DNA of 14,586 nucleotides from CAZMRQ01 sp964568795 (GCA_964568795.1 CAZMRQ010000037.1:1-14586); one strand, 5' to 3'; shown: positions 1-6,973, numbered from the stretch's first letter. Made by a program: numbers and translations. The notes: generated by a model not told the origin, from the sequence alone.

Positions 1-54
1 GGGGGTGACATTTCTATCTTGCTAAGGGGGTGACATTTTCATCTGGGCTTTACA
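1..54. mobile_element. Probable insertion-sequence terminus with repeated end motif
   Basis: Two copies of GGGGGTGACATTT start at 1 and 26, 25 bp apart. Each is followed by a related ATCT..GCT tail, and the block ends in TTTACA near 54. Spaced repeats inside the terminal inverted repeat are known for IS21-family and some IS481-like elements, where they bind the transposase. The block stops 1-2 bp from the stop codon of the first gene, so the rest of the element would lie to the left, outside the window. No transposase or opposite end is visible, so the family is inferred. Confidence 0.4.
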
Positions 55-55
55 G

Positions 56-805
56 TTAACAAGTGATATAATGGTGCCGATAAAAGGAACTAATATAGCT
101 CATGACAAAAAGTCCTGTAACAATTTTAAAGGACCACAACACCCACACAATAAACATTGACCACACACTCATATTGAAAATATTGACCTCAAAATAAGAA
201 TGACCAATCAACGACAATACCCAAAGTGGCAGACACATCACGTACAGACCACCCATAAATGTTTTTGCAGATTGCCACGCATGTCGATAAAAAGAGCGAA
301 TTGAACGCCTCCCTCCACACGCTGTATCTGTCAAGCATAAACCTGCCAGTGTAGCGCCATAACTCAGGACCGATAAAGGGATAAGAACACATAACACTAA
401 AATAACTGGCAACAACAAATAACGCAATGTTCCAGACATATATGAATACCCTGAAGCTATAAATGCCATAGCAACTGTAGAAAAAGCCATAAGGCAAAGT
501 ATGATAATAAGAAGACAGCTCGCCACCAACAAAGTCCGCCAATAGTCTTTGCGACAATACTGACGAAATATCTGCACCCAAGAGAAAGGTTCACACCGAA
601 CCTTACTCTGAATCAAAGTGACAATAGCTGCACTCACAAAAGCACATGACACCCCTAAGAAGGTTCTCTGTGATATAACGCCACTCAGATAAAACAACAC
701 TAATGGGGCGAGGCTAACGCTGATATACAGACAAGGCACTAGCTCACTTCGCCAATCTGCTAGAATCAGTCTGATTTGTCCCCATGTGCTCCAATTTTCT
801 TTCAT
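56..805 (-). CDS. Divergent member of the six-span membrane protein family
   Basis: A 249-residue hydrophobic protein with about six membrane spans (roughly residues 22-42, 48-66, 90-115, 126-155, 182-200 and 215-235). It is a distant paralogue of the four genes that follow. The shared landmarks are a short loop WVQIFRQYCRKDYWR (WHSIFKQFFENHFWR in the first close paralogue), a central loop CGGRRSIRS (SGGRKSIRT in the others), then a Gly-Gly-Leu span. The ATG at 803-805 follows a good ribosome site, AAGGAAA. The central loop recalls the YciC/GPDPase_memb type of integral membrane protein, whose function is poorly known; this is a resemblance, not a match. It lacks the upstream TATACT block of the others and has no visible terminator, because the probable IS end begins right after the stop. 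The inner membrane is the likely location. Confidence 0.75.
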   Translation of the reverse strand: MKENWSTWGQIRLILADWRSELVPCLYISVSLAPLVLFYLSGVISQRTFLGVSCAFVSAAIVTLIQSKVRCEPFSWVQIFRQYCRKDYWRTLLVASCLLIIILCLMAFSTVAMAFIASGYSYMSGTLRYLLLPVILVLCVLIPLSVLSYGATLAGLCLTDTACGGRRSIRSFYRHAWQSAKTFMGGLYVMCLPLWVLSLIGHSYFEVNIFNMSVWSMFIVWVLWSFKIVTGLFVMSYISSFYRHHYITC

Positions 806-952
806 TGACTTTCCTTATGCCCTAAGGATTATGCTAGGCCAGTTATTAATAAAAATCAATCTCTGCATGAAATCATCGACTGTAACAAACACACAGACTT
901 GACCTAACCTGGGACTCTGAAGCAACTGAACATCTATAGTGAGAAGAAAATG

Positions 953-976
953 AAAAAGGCCCCACAGGGCCTCTTT
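953..976 (-). terminator. Intrinsic terminator of the 994-1782 gene
   Basis: On the minus strand this reads as a hairpin AGGCCC-TGTG-GGGCCT followed by TTTTTCATTTTC (stem 957-962 with 967-972). It begins about 22 nt after the stop codon. Near-identical hairpins follow each of the next three paralogues. Confidence 0.85.
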
Positions 977-993
977 CTATGTGCATGATTGAT

Positions 994-1782
994 TTATCTT
1001 TCTTGAATAGCTTTATAATACTTTGCGCTATATACACTTACTAACAAGGCAAGGAAAACAGCTAAAACAGCCAAAACCAGATAACTTGCTATTGATGCAA
1101 CTGCCACGCTTCCACCATCAACACTCCCTAGATACACATGCATTATCCCATACATAAGCCCTGAAGGAATGTATGCAAGCAATAAACCACCATAAAATCG
1201 GACCACCACCCCTCTCATTAAATGATAAGCAGTTCGAATTGATTTACGTCCACCACTTGCAGCATGAACCATCCCGATAGCTGCCCAGCAAATGATACAT
1301 ACGACATAGGCTATATAAATAATCCCTAGAACTATCATCAGTAAGACACCCCCACCTGATGACCCTAGAGCATGCATCACAGCTGGCAATACTCCGAAAT
1401 CACTCACCCCAGTCACGCCCACAACTAATAAACCTAGTAGCATAAAAACTATGGGAAGCACCATTAAAAGGCTACCCAATATAGCTGTTCCTAAATAACG
1501 CCAAAAATGATTTTCAAAAAACTGCTTAAAGATACTATGCCAACTCATACGCTCTCCTTTGACGATCAAACGTATAAGTGCAACACCCATTGCTGCCAAC
1601 ACTATGCCGATCACCGAATGGATTACTGACGCTAACGCTGACTTATCCCCCAATTGTTTGTGAAATGCAATGAGTGCTGTTGATATGACCGCAATCCAGT
1701 AATACTTCATCAACGAGAAATGCTTCAGCAGATAGTTATATGACTCTTTTAAAACTGCTAGGGAATGGAAGGGTTTGTTCAT
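994..1782 (-). CDS. Six-span membrane protein, paralogue A
   Basis: A 262-residue integral membrane protein. The order is: a cytoplasmic-looking N terminus with SYNYLLKHFSLMKYYW (about 14-29), span 1 (27-43), span 2 (53-72), loop with MSWHSIFKQFFENHFWRYL, span 3 (96-122), a Gly-rich loop, span 4 (147-172), loop SGGRKSIRTAYHLM, span 5 (194-212) and span 6 (228-252). The basic loop before a Gly-Gly-Leu-Leu span resembles the repeat seen in YciC- and GPDPase_memb-like proteins, but I do not recognise the family with certainty and assign no function. The ATG has AAGGT 6-7 nt upstream. Its own promoter block and terminator make it a single-gene unit. Its loop between spans 3 and 4 is longer than in paralogue B. 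Confidence 0.85.
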   Translation of the reverse strand: MNKPFHSLAVLKESYNYLLKHFSLMKYYWIAVISTALIAFHKQLGDKSALASVIHSVIGIVLAAMGVALIRLIVKGERMSWHSIFKQFFENHFWRYLGTAILGSLLMVLPIVFMLLGLLVVGVTGVSDFGVLPAVMHALGSSGGGVLLMIVLGIIYIAYVVCIICWAAIGMVHAASGGRKSIRTAYHLMRGVVVRFYGGLLLAYIPSGLMYGIMHVYLGSVDGGSVAVASIASYLVLAVLAVFLALLVSVYSAKYYKAIQER

Positions 1783-1860
1783 TTCAATACCTTAATTGTT
1801 ATTAACTATTTGATAGTATAGCGAAAACAATTCTTCAGGGCCACTTAATTAATAATGTTG
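1783..1860 (-). promoter_or_regulatory. Conserved upstream block with TATACT, paralogue A
   Basis: On the minus strand, TATACT (1815-1820) lies 32 nt before the ATG, followed by TCAAATAGTTAA. TTAATTAA lies about 25 nt upstream. The same elements at the same distance precede the other three close paralogues, which is what marks it as functional. No consensus -35 is obvious, so an activator may be needed (inference). Confidence 0.5.
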
Positions 1861-1892
1861 ATCTTACGTCTTCAGTGCTTCATGGGAAAATG

Positions 1893-1916
1893 AAAAAGGC
1901 CCCACAGGGCCTCTTT
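1893..1916 (-). terminator. Intrinsic terminator of the 1930-2646 gene
   Basis: Same hairpin as at 953-976: minus-strand AGGCCC-TGTG-GGGCCT then a T-rich tail (stem 1897-1902 with 1907-1912), about 17 nt past the stop codon. Confidence 0.85.
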
Positions 1917-1929
1917 CTATGTGCATGAT

Positions 1930-2646
1930 TTATTTTCCTTGAATAGCTTTATAATACTTCGCGCTATATACAGTCACTAACAAGTTAACGAAAACAGCTA
2001 AAAAAGACAAGACAAGACAACCTACTATTGTGTATGCAACTCCCATGCTTCCACCATCAACACTCCCTAGAGTATATATTAAACCAAACATAATCGCTGA
2101 AGGAATGTATGCGAGCAATAAACCACCAAAGAACCGGACCACCGACCCTTTCATTAATTGATAAGCTGTTCGAATTGATTTACGCCCACCACTTGCAGCA
2201 CGAATGACAGCTATCATTAACAAGCAATATATATATAAGACAACAGGTATATACATAATCCCTAGAACTATCATCAGTAACCCAGACCCTAATGCCAAAA
2301 TAAATAGAATAGCTGGAAGCACGATTACGGAAAGGACACCCAATATAATTGTCCCATAATAACGCCAATAATGAATTTCAAAAAACTGCGCAAATATCCT
2401 ATGCCAACTCATACGCTCTCCTTTGACGATGAAGCGTATAAATGTCACAGCGATTGCTGTCACCACTATGCAGATCAGCGTATGGATTACTGACGCTAAT
2501 CCTGACATATCCCCCAATTGTTTTTGAAATACAGTGAGTGTTACTGGTATGGCCGCAATCCAGAAATACTTCATCAACGAAAAATTCTTCAGCAGATAGT
2601 TATATGACTTTTTTAAGACCGCTAGAGCATGGACAGGTTTATTCAT
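1930..2646 (-). CDS. Six-span membrane protein, paralogue B
   Basis: A 238-residue paralogue of the preceding gene, nearly identical at the N terminus (SYNYLLKNFSLMKYFW), in MSWHRIFAQFFEIHYWRY, in the central loop SGGRKSIRTAYQLMKGSVV and at the C terminus (VYSAKYYKAIQGK). The main difference is a deletion of about 24 residues in the loop between spans 3 and 4, leaving about six spans. The ribosome site GAGGT lies about 6 nt before the ATG. It has its own upstream TATACT block and its own terminator. Function is unknown; inner membrane location is inferred from hydrophobicity. Confidence 0.85.
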   Translation of the reverse strand: MNKPVHALAVLKKSYNYLLKNFSLMKYFWIAAIPVTLTVFQKQLGDMSGLASVIHTLICIVVTAIAVTFIRFIVKGERMSWHRIFAQFFEIHYWRYYGTIILGVLSVIVLPAILFILALGSGLLMIVLGIMYIPVVLYIYCLLMIAVIRAASGGRKSIRTAYQLMKGSVVRFFGGLLLAYIPSAIMFGLIYTLGSVDGGSMGVAYTIVGCLVLSFLAVFVNLLVTVYSAKYYKAIQGK

Positions 2647-2730
2647 AACAATACCTCAATAATTCTTAACTACATGAAAGTATAGTAGAAATAATCTCCT
2701 TGACCCATTTAATTAATAATAACCATATAT
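2647..2730 (-). promoter_or_regulatory. Conserved upstream block with TATACT, paralogue B
   Basis: TATACT on the minus strand at 2679-2684, again 32 nt before the ATG, with TTAATTAA and GGTCAAGGAGATTATTTC upstream. The upstream sequence is nearly the same as for paralogues C and D. Confidence 0.5.
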
Positions 2731-2855
2731 ATCAATTACTTACATGTTAGACGGTTATTGAGAAAACAAACCTACCACAGAGAAAAACCCAAAATAATAT
2801 CAACTGAAAGCCATTTGTTTGCCCCTGCATCAACTAATGCATAGCAAAAAGAAAA

Positions 2856-2883
2856 TGAAAAAGGCCCCACAGGGCCCTTTTCT
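2856..2883 (-). terminator. Intrinsic terminator of the 2899-3663 gene
   Basis: GGCCC (2863-2867) pairs with GGGCC (2872-2876) around a 4-nt loop, and on the minus strand is followed by TTTTTCATTTTC. It lies about 22 nt past the stop codon. The flanking A-run and T-run could extend the stem past one mismatch. Confidence 0.82.
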
Positions 2884-2898
2884 CTAGGCACGATTGGT

Positions 2899-3663
2899 TT
2901 ATTTTGCTTTAATAGCTACATAATACTGCGCAGAATAAATGGTCACTAACAAGGCAAAGAATACCTGGAAAAACGCCAAGACCAGATAAGCGACTACGGA
3001 TGCTATTGCCATTGCTCCACCATCAATAAGCATAGCTTTAACCACATGAGAATAGAACGCATTGACTACACTAAATATTATCGAATATGGAATAGATGCG
3101 AGCAATAAACCACCAAAGAACCGTACCACCGACCCTTTCATTAATTGATAAGCTGTCCGAATTGATTTGCGTTCCCCACTTGCAGCATGAACCATTGCTA
3201 TAGCTAACAAGCAAATTATAAATAGGAAATACACAACACATACAAACCCTATTGCTAACATGAGTATGTCTCCCCCCCATAACAAGGAAAACTGCTTCGC
3301 CTCGAATACCATGGCAATGACAAAGATCAAGGCAGGCATGAGTAATAGAGCTCCTAATACACCTGTTCCCATATAACGCCAGAAATGACCTTCACTGTAT
3401 TGTTTCACAATGTTGCTCCAACTCATAGGCTCTTTCTTGACAACCAAGCGCACAAGTGACACTGCCATTGCTGTTAGCAGTATAGCTGCAATCACAGATG
3501 CCACTGTAAGGAACTCCGCCGGAATAGGGCCAACCAAATCTTTATGCACTAGTAAAGCTGATGATATAACAGCAACCCAGTAGTACTTCATCAACGAGAG
3601 ATGCTTCAGTAGATAGTCATACGACTCTTTTATCACCGCTAGGACATGGACAGATTTCTTCAT
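2899..3663 (-). CDS. Six-span membrane protein, paralogue C
   Basis: A 254-residue membrane protein, the same length as and very close to paralogue D, more distant from A and B. Landmarks are SYDYLLKHLSLMKYYW near residue 15, MSWSNIVKQYSEGHFWRYM around 80-98, the central loop SGERKSIRTAYQLMKGSVV, where Glu replaces the second Gly of the usual SGGRK, and the C terminus TIYSAQYYVAIKAK. About six membrane spans. The ribosome site GAGGT lies about 7 nt before the ATG. It stands alone between its own promoter block and terminator. It is part of a duplication of about 1,018 bp that also contains paralogue D. No function is assigned. Confidence 0.85.
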   Translation of the reverse strand: MKKSVHVLAVIKESYDYLLKHLSLMKYYWVAVISSALLVHKDLVGPIPAEFLTVASVIAAILLTAMAVSLVRLVVKKEPMSWSNIVKQYSEGHFWRYMGTGVLGALLLMPALIFVIAMVFEAKQFSLLWGGDILMLAIGFVCVVYFLFIICLLAIAMVHAASGERKSIRTAYQLMKGSVVRFFGGLLLASIPYSIIFSVVNAFYSHVVKAMLIDGGAMAIASVVAYLVLAFFQVFFALLVTIYSAQYYVAIKAK

Positions 3664-3745
3664 TACAACACCTCAATATTAATTAACTATTTGAAAGTAT
3701 AGAAGAAATAATCTCCTTGACCCATTTAATTGATAATATCTATAT
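3664..3745 (-). promoter_or_regulatory. Conserved upstream block with TATACT, paralogue C
   Basis: Minus-strand TATACT at 3696-3701, 32 nt before the ATG, with the same GGTCAAGGAGATTATTTC segment just upstream and TCAAATAGTTAATTAATATT just downstream. Confidence 0.5.
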
Positions 3746-3873
3746 ATATCAACTACTTACATATGCGGCAATTATTGAGAAAATAAAACTTATTACAGAG
3801 AAAAGCCCAAAATAATATTAACTGAAAGCCATTTGTTTTCCCCTGCATTAACTGATACATAGCAAAAAGAAAA

Positions 3874-3901
3874 TGAAAAAGGCCCCACAGGGCCCTTTTC
3901 T
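3874..3901 (-). terminator. Intrinsic terminator of the 3917-4681 gene
   Basis: GGCCC (3881-3885) pairs with GGGCC (3890-3894), and the minus-strand tail is TTTTTCATTTTC. Identical in core to the terminator of paralogue C, about 22 nt past the stop codon. Confidence 0.82.
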
Positions 3902-3916
3902 ATAGGCATGATTGAT

Positions 3917-4681
3917 TTATTTTGCTTTAATAGCGACATAATACTGCGCGCAATAAATGGTCCCTAATAAGGCAAAGAACACCTGGAAAAAAACCAAGAC
4001 CATATAAGCGACTACGGATGCTATTGCCATTGCTCCACCATCAACAAGCATAGCCTTAACCACATGAGAATAGAACGCATTGACTACAACCACTATGACC
4101 GAATATGGAATGTATGCGAGCAATAAACCACCAAAGAACCGGACCACCGACCCTTTCATTAATTGATAAACTGTTCGAACTGATTTGTGTCCCCCACTTC
4201 CAGCATGAATCATTGCTATAGCTAACACGCAAGTTATAAATAGGGCATACAGGATACATACAAACCCTATTGCTAACATGAGCACGTCCCCCCCCCATAC
4301 CAAGGAAATCTGCTTCACATTGGATGCTATGGCAATGACAAAGATCAAGGCAGGCATGAGTAATAGAGCTCCTAATACACCTGTTCCCATAAAACGCCAA
4401 AAATGACCTTCACTGTATTGCTTCACAATATTGCTCCAACTCATAGGTTCTTTTTTGACAACCAAACGTAAAAGTGACACTCCCATTGCTGATAGCAGTA
4501 TAGCTGCAATCACTGATGCCACCATAAAGAGCTCCAACGGAATAGGGCTAATCAAATCACTATGCACTAGTACAACTGATGATATAACAGCAACCCAGTA
4601 GTACTTCATCAACGAGAGATGCTTCAGTAAATATTCATACGACTCTTTTATCACCTCTATAACATGGACAGACTTCTTCAT
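3917..4681 (-). CDS. Six-span membrane protein, paralogue D
   Basis: A 254-residue near-copy of paralogue C, exactly 1,018 bp further along. It differs by scattered substitutions without indels, for example SGGHKSVRTVYQLM in the central loop (His in place of the usual Arg) and TIYCAQYYVAIKAK at the end. About six spans with the same topology. The ATG follows GAGGT at about 7 nt. It has its own promoter block and terminator. The even spread of substitutions suggests both copies have been kept for some time or have diverged neutrally; the sequence alone does not say which. Function unknown. Confidence 0.85.
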   Translation of the reverse strand: MKKSVHVIEVIKESYEYLLKHLSLMKYYWVAVISSVVLVHSDLISPIPLELFMVASVIAAILLSAMGVSLLRLVVKKEPMSWSNIVKQYSEGHFWRFMGTGVLGALLLMPALIFVIAIASNVKQISLVWGGDVLMLAIGFVCILYALFITCVLAIAMIHAGSGGHKSVRTVYQLMKGSVVRFFGGLLLAYIPYSVIVVVVNAFYSHVVKAMLVDGGAMAIASVVAYMVLVFFQVFFALLGTIYCAQYYVAIKAK

Positions 4682-4765
4682 GACAATACCTCAATATTAA
4701 TTAACTATTTGAAAGTATAGAAGAAATAATCTCCTTGACCCCTTTAATTTATAATATCTCTATAT
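4682..4765 (-). promoter_or_regulatory. Conserved upstream block with TATACT, paralogue D
   Basis: Minus-strand TATACT at 4714-4719, 32 nt before the ATG, in the same context as for paralogues B and C. The rest of the gene-free stretch up to 4888 is the third copy of the intergenic part of the tandem repeat; apart from this block I see no other feature in it. Confidence 0.5.
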
Positions 4766-4913
4766 ATCAACTGCTTACATATGCGGCAATTATTGAGAAA
4801 ATAAACCCTATCACAGAGAAAAGCCCAAAATAATATTAACTGAAAGCCATTTGTTTGCCCCTGCATTAACTGATGCATAGCAAAAAGAATAGGATGAACA
4901 AGGTGAAGAGGTC

Positions 4914-4988
4914 TTATTTTTTCGCCTGCATGCATACGAATCTTTTATAATACAGTGCTGGATAAATAGTTAAAAGTAAGGAAAAAAA
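4914..4988 (-). pseudogene. 3' remnant of a sixth membrane-protein paralogue
   Basis: The minus strand from 4988 down to the TAA at 4914-4916 translates to FFSLLLTIYPALYY then KRFVCMQAKK and stop. The matching C terminus of paralogue C is FFALLVTIYSAQYY then VAIKAK and stop, so the residues match in register up to the stop. Everything upstream of this scrap is replaced by IS3-family DNA starting at about 4987-4989. The expected terminator hairpin is also missing. It is the end of a lost sixth array member. Confidence 0.75.
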
Positions 4989-5246
4989 TTGGTCATACAG
5001 ATATTTAAAGGACAGTTCTCTATATCAGAAGCATCTAGGCAATACGATCTTACACCATCTGAAATTCAACGATGGTTAAATGATGCTGAGCAAGGTATGG
5101 AAAATGCATTGTGCTCAAAGCCCCTTGACATTCGTAAACAATATGACTGTCAAATCAAAGTGCTTACCTCGGCGTATGGTGAAGCGATGTTGGAGAACAA
5201 AGCGCTAAAAAAGTTGCAGGAGCTCCTAAACCAGCAAGAGCATTGA
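4989..5246 (+). pseudogene. IS3-family OrfA, 5'-truncated
   Basis: The frame encodes VIQIFKGQFSISEASRQYDL then TPSEIQRWLNDAEQG, the helix-turn-helix of IS3-family OrfA proteins (DNA binding at the IS ends), followed by a leucine-rich C-terminal helix (MLENKALKKLQELLN) that normally mediates multimerisation. The usual first residues before this helix are absent, and the frame reads straight from the sixth-paralogue scrap. The only candidate start is a TTG at 4989 without a ribosome site, so translation is doubtful. Confidence 0.75.
5207..5213 (+). other. Programmed -1 frameshift heptamer A AAA AAG
   Basis: The seven bases AAAAAAG sit in the orfA frame as A AAA AAG, the classic slippery sequence that IS3-family elements use to make the OrfAB fusion transposase. 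A -1 slip here enters the orfB frame at GTT (5213). The site is intact although the downstream frame is broken. Confidence 0.75.
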
Positions 5247-6060
5247 TCCAGTCAATTCAACAAAGCTTAGCTGATGCGGGGCAATATGTTTTTCTTTCTC
5301 AACTATGACGATGGTTTAGCATGCCAAGAAGAACTTTTTATTATCAATCTCTCAAAAAGGAACCCGCAGTGAACGAAGTAATAGCAATGCGTATAAAGCA
5401 GTTTATAGAGCAATATCCAGAAGCAGGCTATCGTACGGTAGCTTGGATGTTGAAGCTCAATAAGAACACAGTACAACGTATATTTCAACTAAAAGGCTGG
5501 CAGGTCAAAAAGAAAGCCAGGGGATTGCGCCCACGTATTAAAGCCTTTCCTTCTGCTGCCCCCAGCCCTAAACCAGCGTTGGTCAACAGATTTAGCGCGC
5601 GTATGGTGTGGTCAAGATCGATGGTGCACGTTAGCACTGGTGATAGATTGCTGCACACGAGAGATTTTAGGATGGCAACTGAGTCGAAGTGGTAAGGCCC
5701 ATACAGCTGAGTCAGCTTTAGAGCAGGCTTTAATGAGTCGATTTGGCTGTTTAGAGAGGGTTCCTCAAACAATACTGTTGCGCAGTGACAATGGGCTTGT
5801 TTTCTCGAGCAAGAGCTATGTAAGGCTGGTAAAGAGTTATGGTTTGCAACAAGAATTTATCACACCCTATACCCCCTCAACAGAACGGGATGGTAGAGCG
5901 CTTAATACGAAGGATTAAAGAGCAATGCATTTACCATCATCGCTTTGAAAATATAAGACATGCTGAGCTCGTTATTGCTGATTGGACTCGATTTTATAAT
6001 GATGAGAGACCTCATCAATTATTAGGGATGAAATCTCCATCAGAATCGTTTAAACTAGCA
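5213..6060 (+). pseudogene. IS3-family OrfB transposase, one nonsense and two frameshifts
   Basis: After the slip the frame reads APKPARALIQSIQQSLADAG and then hits TGA at 5306-5308, where relatives normally have a residue before RWFSMPRRTFYY. It reads on with the HTH_21 part (QYPEAGYRTVAWMLKLNKN). An extra A at 5570-5572 moves the rest to another frame (NQRWSTDLARVW and on). An extra C in 5872-5876 moves it again (QQNGMVERLIRRIKEQC). Across the frames all three DDE residues survive: Asp at 5589-5591, Asp at 5787-5789 and Glu at 5896-5898. Pieced together it is about 283 residues, a normal OrfB length. Both indels lie in homopolymers, so sequencing error must be excluded for them, but the TGA is not in a homopolymer. 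Confidence 0.85.
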
Positions 6061-6089
6061 ATCTATGGTGAGCAGAATCTGATGGGGCA

Positions 6090-6287
6090 TTACAACCCTG
6101 AACTCGGGGAAAGATCTTTACCTTGCCCACATAGACCCTTCACAATAGTATCAACATATATGCCCGGCTTACCAATACACTCCCATATTATGTTGACAGC
6201 AAGTAATCCAGCATTACCAGTTAATTTCGCCATATTCACTTCCATCTCATCTATTACTTTTTTCCTTTTTACCCTCGGAGCTCCCAA
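6090..6287 (-). other. Probable frameshifted C-terminal part of the 6247-6861 gene
   Basis: This frame overlaps the end of the neighbouring minus-strand gene and reads VIDEMEVNMAKLTGNAGLLA, then NIIWECIGKPGIYVDTIVKGL, ending GKDLSPSSGL and stop at 6090-6092. Its sequence looks protein-like. Removing or adding one base in the T6 run at 6258-6263 would join it to the upstream gene for a product of about 260 residues. It has no convincing start of its own (only a TTG). Confidence 0.45.
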
Positions 6288-6861
6288 AGCTATCAGCTAA
6301 TTTCTTGCAGAATGAACTTAATTTCGCAGTCCTCCCTTGCTCTCCATTAAAACCGCCTAAGAATTTCTCTATTTCTTTAGAAAAGGTAACCTTTAACAGC
6401 TTTAATCCTAAGAACGCTAGATTAATCTTTAATAAAATACTATTAACAATTGTTTCCGTTATTTTTATCGGAAGGACGATAAATACCTTCAACAGCTGTC
6501 TTGCCAACTTACCAAGTGCTTCAAGGGGAGATTTACCGAATATACTTGGGTCTCCTATTTTACGCCTAGATTGATCCAACATTAATCCGGCTCCTTTAAT
6601 CCATGATGGAAGCATAAGCTCATAACCTATACTCGCTTTAACAATTGGATTATTTTGCAAGTATTTAGGCAGTTGTTGATAAATAGGTCTTGTCACAGAG
6701 TCCCCCAGTCCTCTGCCTATAGGCCTCTCTGGCATTATGATCATGGGATTATGAGCCTCTCGCGCTGCAATTTTCTCAAGATGATTAAGAATACTCTCAA
6801 TAGTACTCATAACATCACTCATTGTGAATTCGCTTTTTCTCTCTTTTTTTGATGGACACAT
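6247..6861 (-). CDS. Unrecognised protein, possibly frameshifted near its end
   Basis: I do not recognise this protein. From the ATG at 6859-6861, which has GAGGAA 6 nt upstream (6868-6873), it is 204 residues. An in-frame ATG at 6934-6936 would add 25 residues but has only a weak ribosome site. The N terminus is basic (MCPSKKERKSE), followed by a helical segment MSTIESILNHLEKIA, a Pro/Gly-rich stretch PMIIMPERPIGRGLG, a long amphipathic to hydrophobic region at about 115-155 (FIVLPIKITETIVNSILLK), and a basic end. It lacks a signal peptide. Neighbours are a dead IS on the 3' side and divergent pepN on the 5' side. The stop at 6247 follows closely on A-rich runs, and a protein-like continuation exists in the next frame, so it may be a decaying gene. 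Shape and context would also suit a secreted effector or phage-type protein, but nothing proves that. Confidence 0.55.
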   Translation of the reverse strand: MCPSKKERKSEFTMSDVMSTIESILNHLEKIAAREAHNPMIIMPERPIGRGLGDSVTRPIYQQLPKYLQNNPIVKASIGYELMLPSWIKGAGLMLDQSRRKIGDPSIFGKSPLEALGKLARQLLKVFIVLPIKITETIVNSILLKINLAFLGLKLLKVTFSKEIEKFLGGFNGEQGRTAKLSSFCKKLADSFGSSEGKKEKSNR

Positions 6862-6973
6862 GACCATTTCCTCAATTAACTCCCTCTGTGTATAGACCAT
6901 TTCAAAAAAAAAGGATATTTCTCTAAATATATTCATATTTATCAATCACTTATGTGCAAACAGGGCTGTATGC

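Larger units (their letters stand above)
2647..4888. repeat. Tandem duplication, period about 1,018 bp, 2.2 copies
   Basis: Paralogues C and D start and end exactly 1,018 bp apart. The similarity runs without a break through the flanking non-coding DNA: the blocks upstream of B, C and D (2647-2852, 3664-3870, 4682-4888) align at the same period, including terminators and the CCATTTGTTT..CCCCTGCAT segment. Similarity breaks off near 4888, where the third copy should have the next terminator. This pattern fits unequal crossing-over of whole promoter-gene-terminator units. Confidence 0.85.
4989..6065 (+). mobile_element. Decayed IS3-family insertion sequence
   Basis: It contains IS3-type orfA and orfB reading frames in -1 register joined by a slippery heptamer. 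The left terminal inverted repeat and the first codons of orfA are missing. At the right, the orfB frame runs on past the expected end of the protein into unrelated DNA, so no right terminal repeat could be placed either; the end at about 6065 is an estimate from the usual orfB length. With a truncated orfA and three lesions in orfB it cannot transpose by itself. Confidence 0.8.

Noticed and set aside
953..3901. The four repeated AGGCCC..GGGCCT hairpins as a CRISPR or REP-type repeat array.
   Set aside because: Each sits 16-23 nt after a stop codon with a T-tail on the gene's strand, so they are intrinsic terminators duplicated with their genes.
56..4681. The membrane-protein array as target of a diversity-generating retroelement driven by the RT at 14046.
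   Set aside because: No template/variable repeat pair is seen, the differences between paralogues are spread over the genes and not adenine-specific by eye, and the RT class is unknown.
5485..5772. Long open frames on the minus strand across the IS (also 4744-4935 and 5303-5488).
   Set aside because: They are antisense to the IS3 orfB or the duplicated intergenic DNA and have no ribosome site or protein-like composition.
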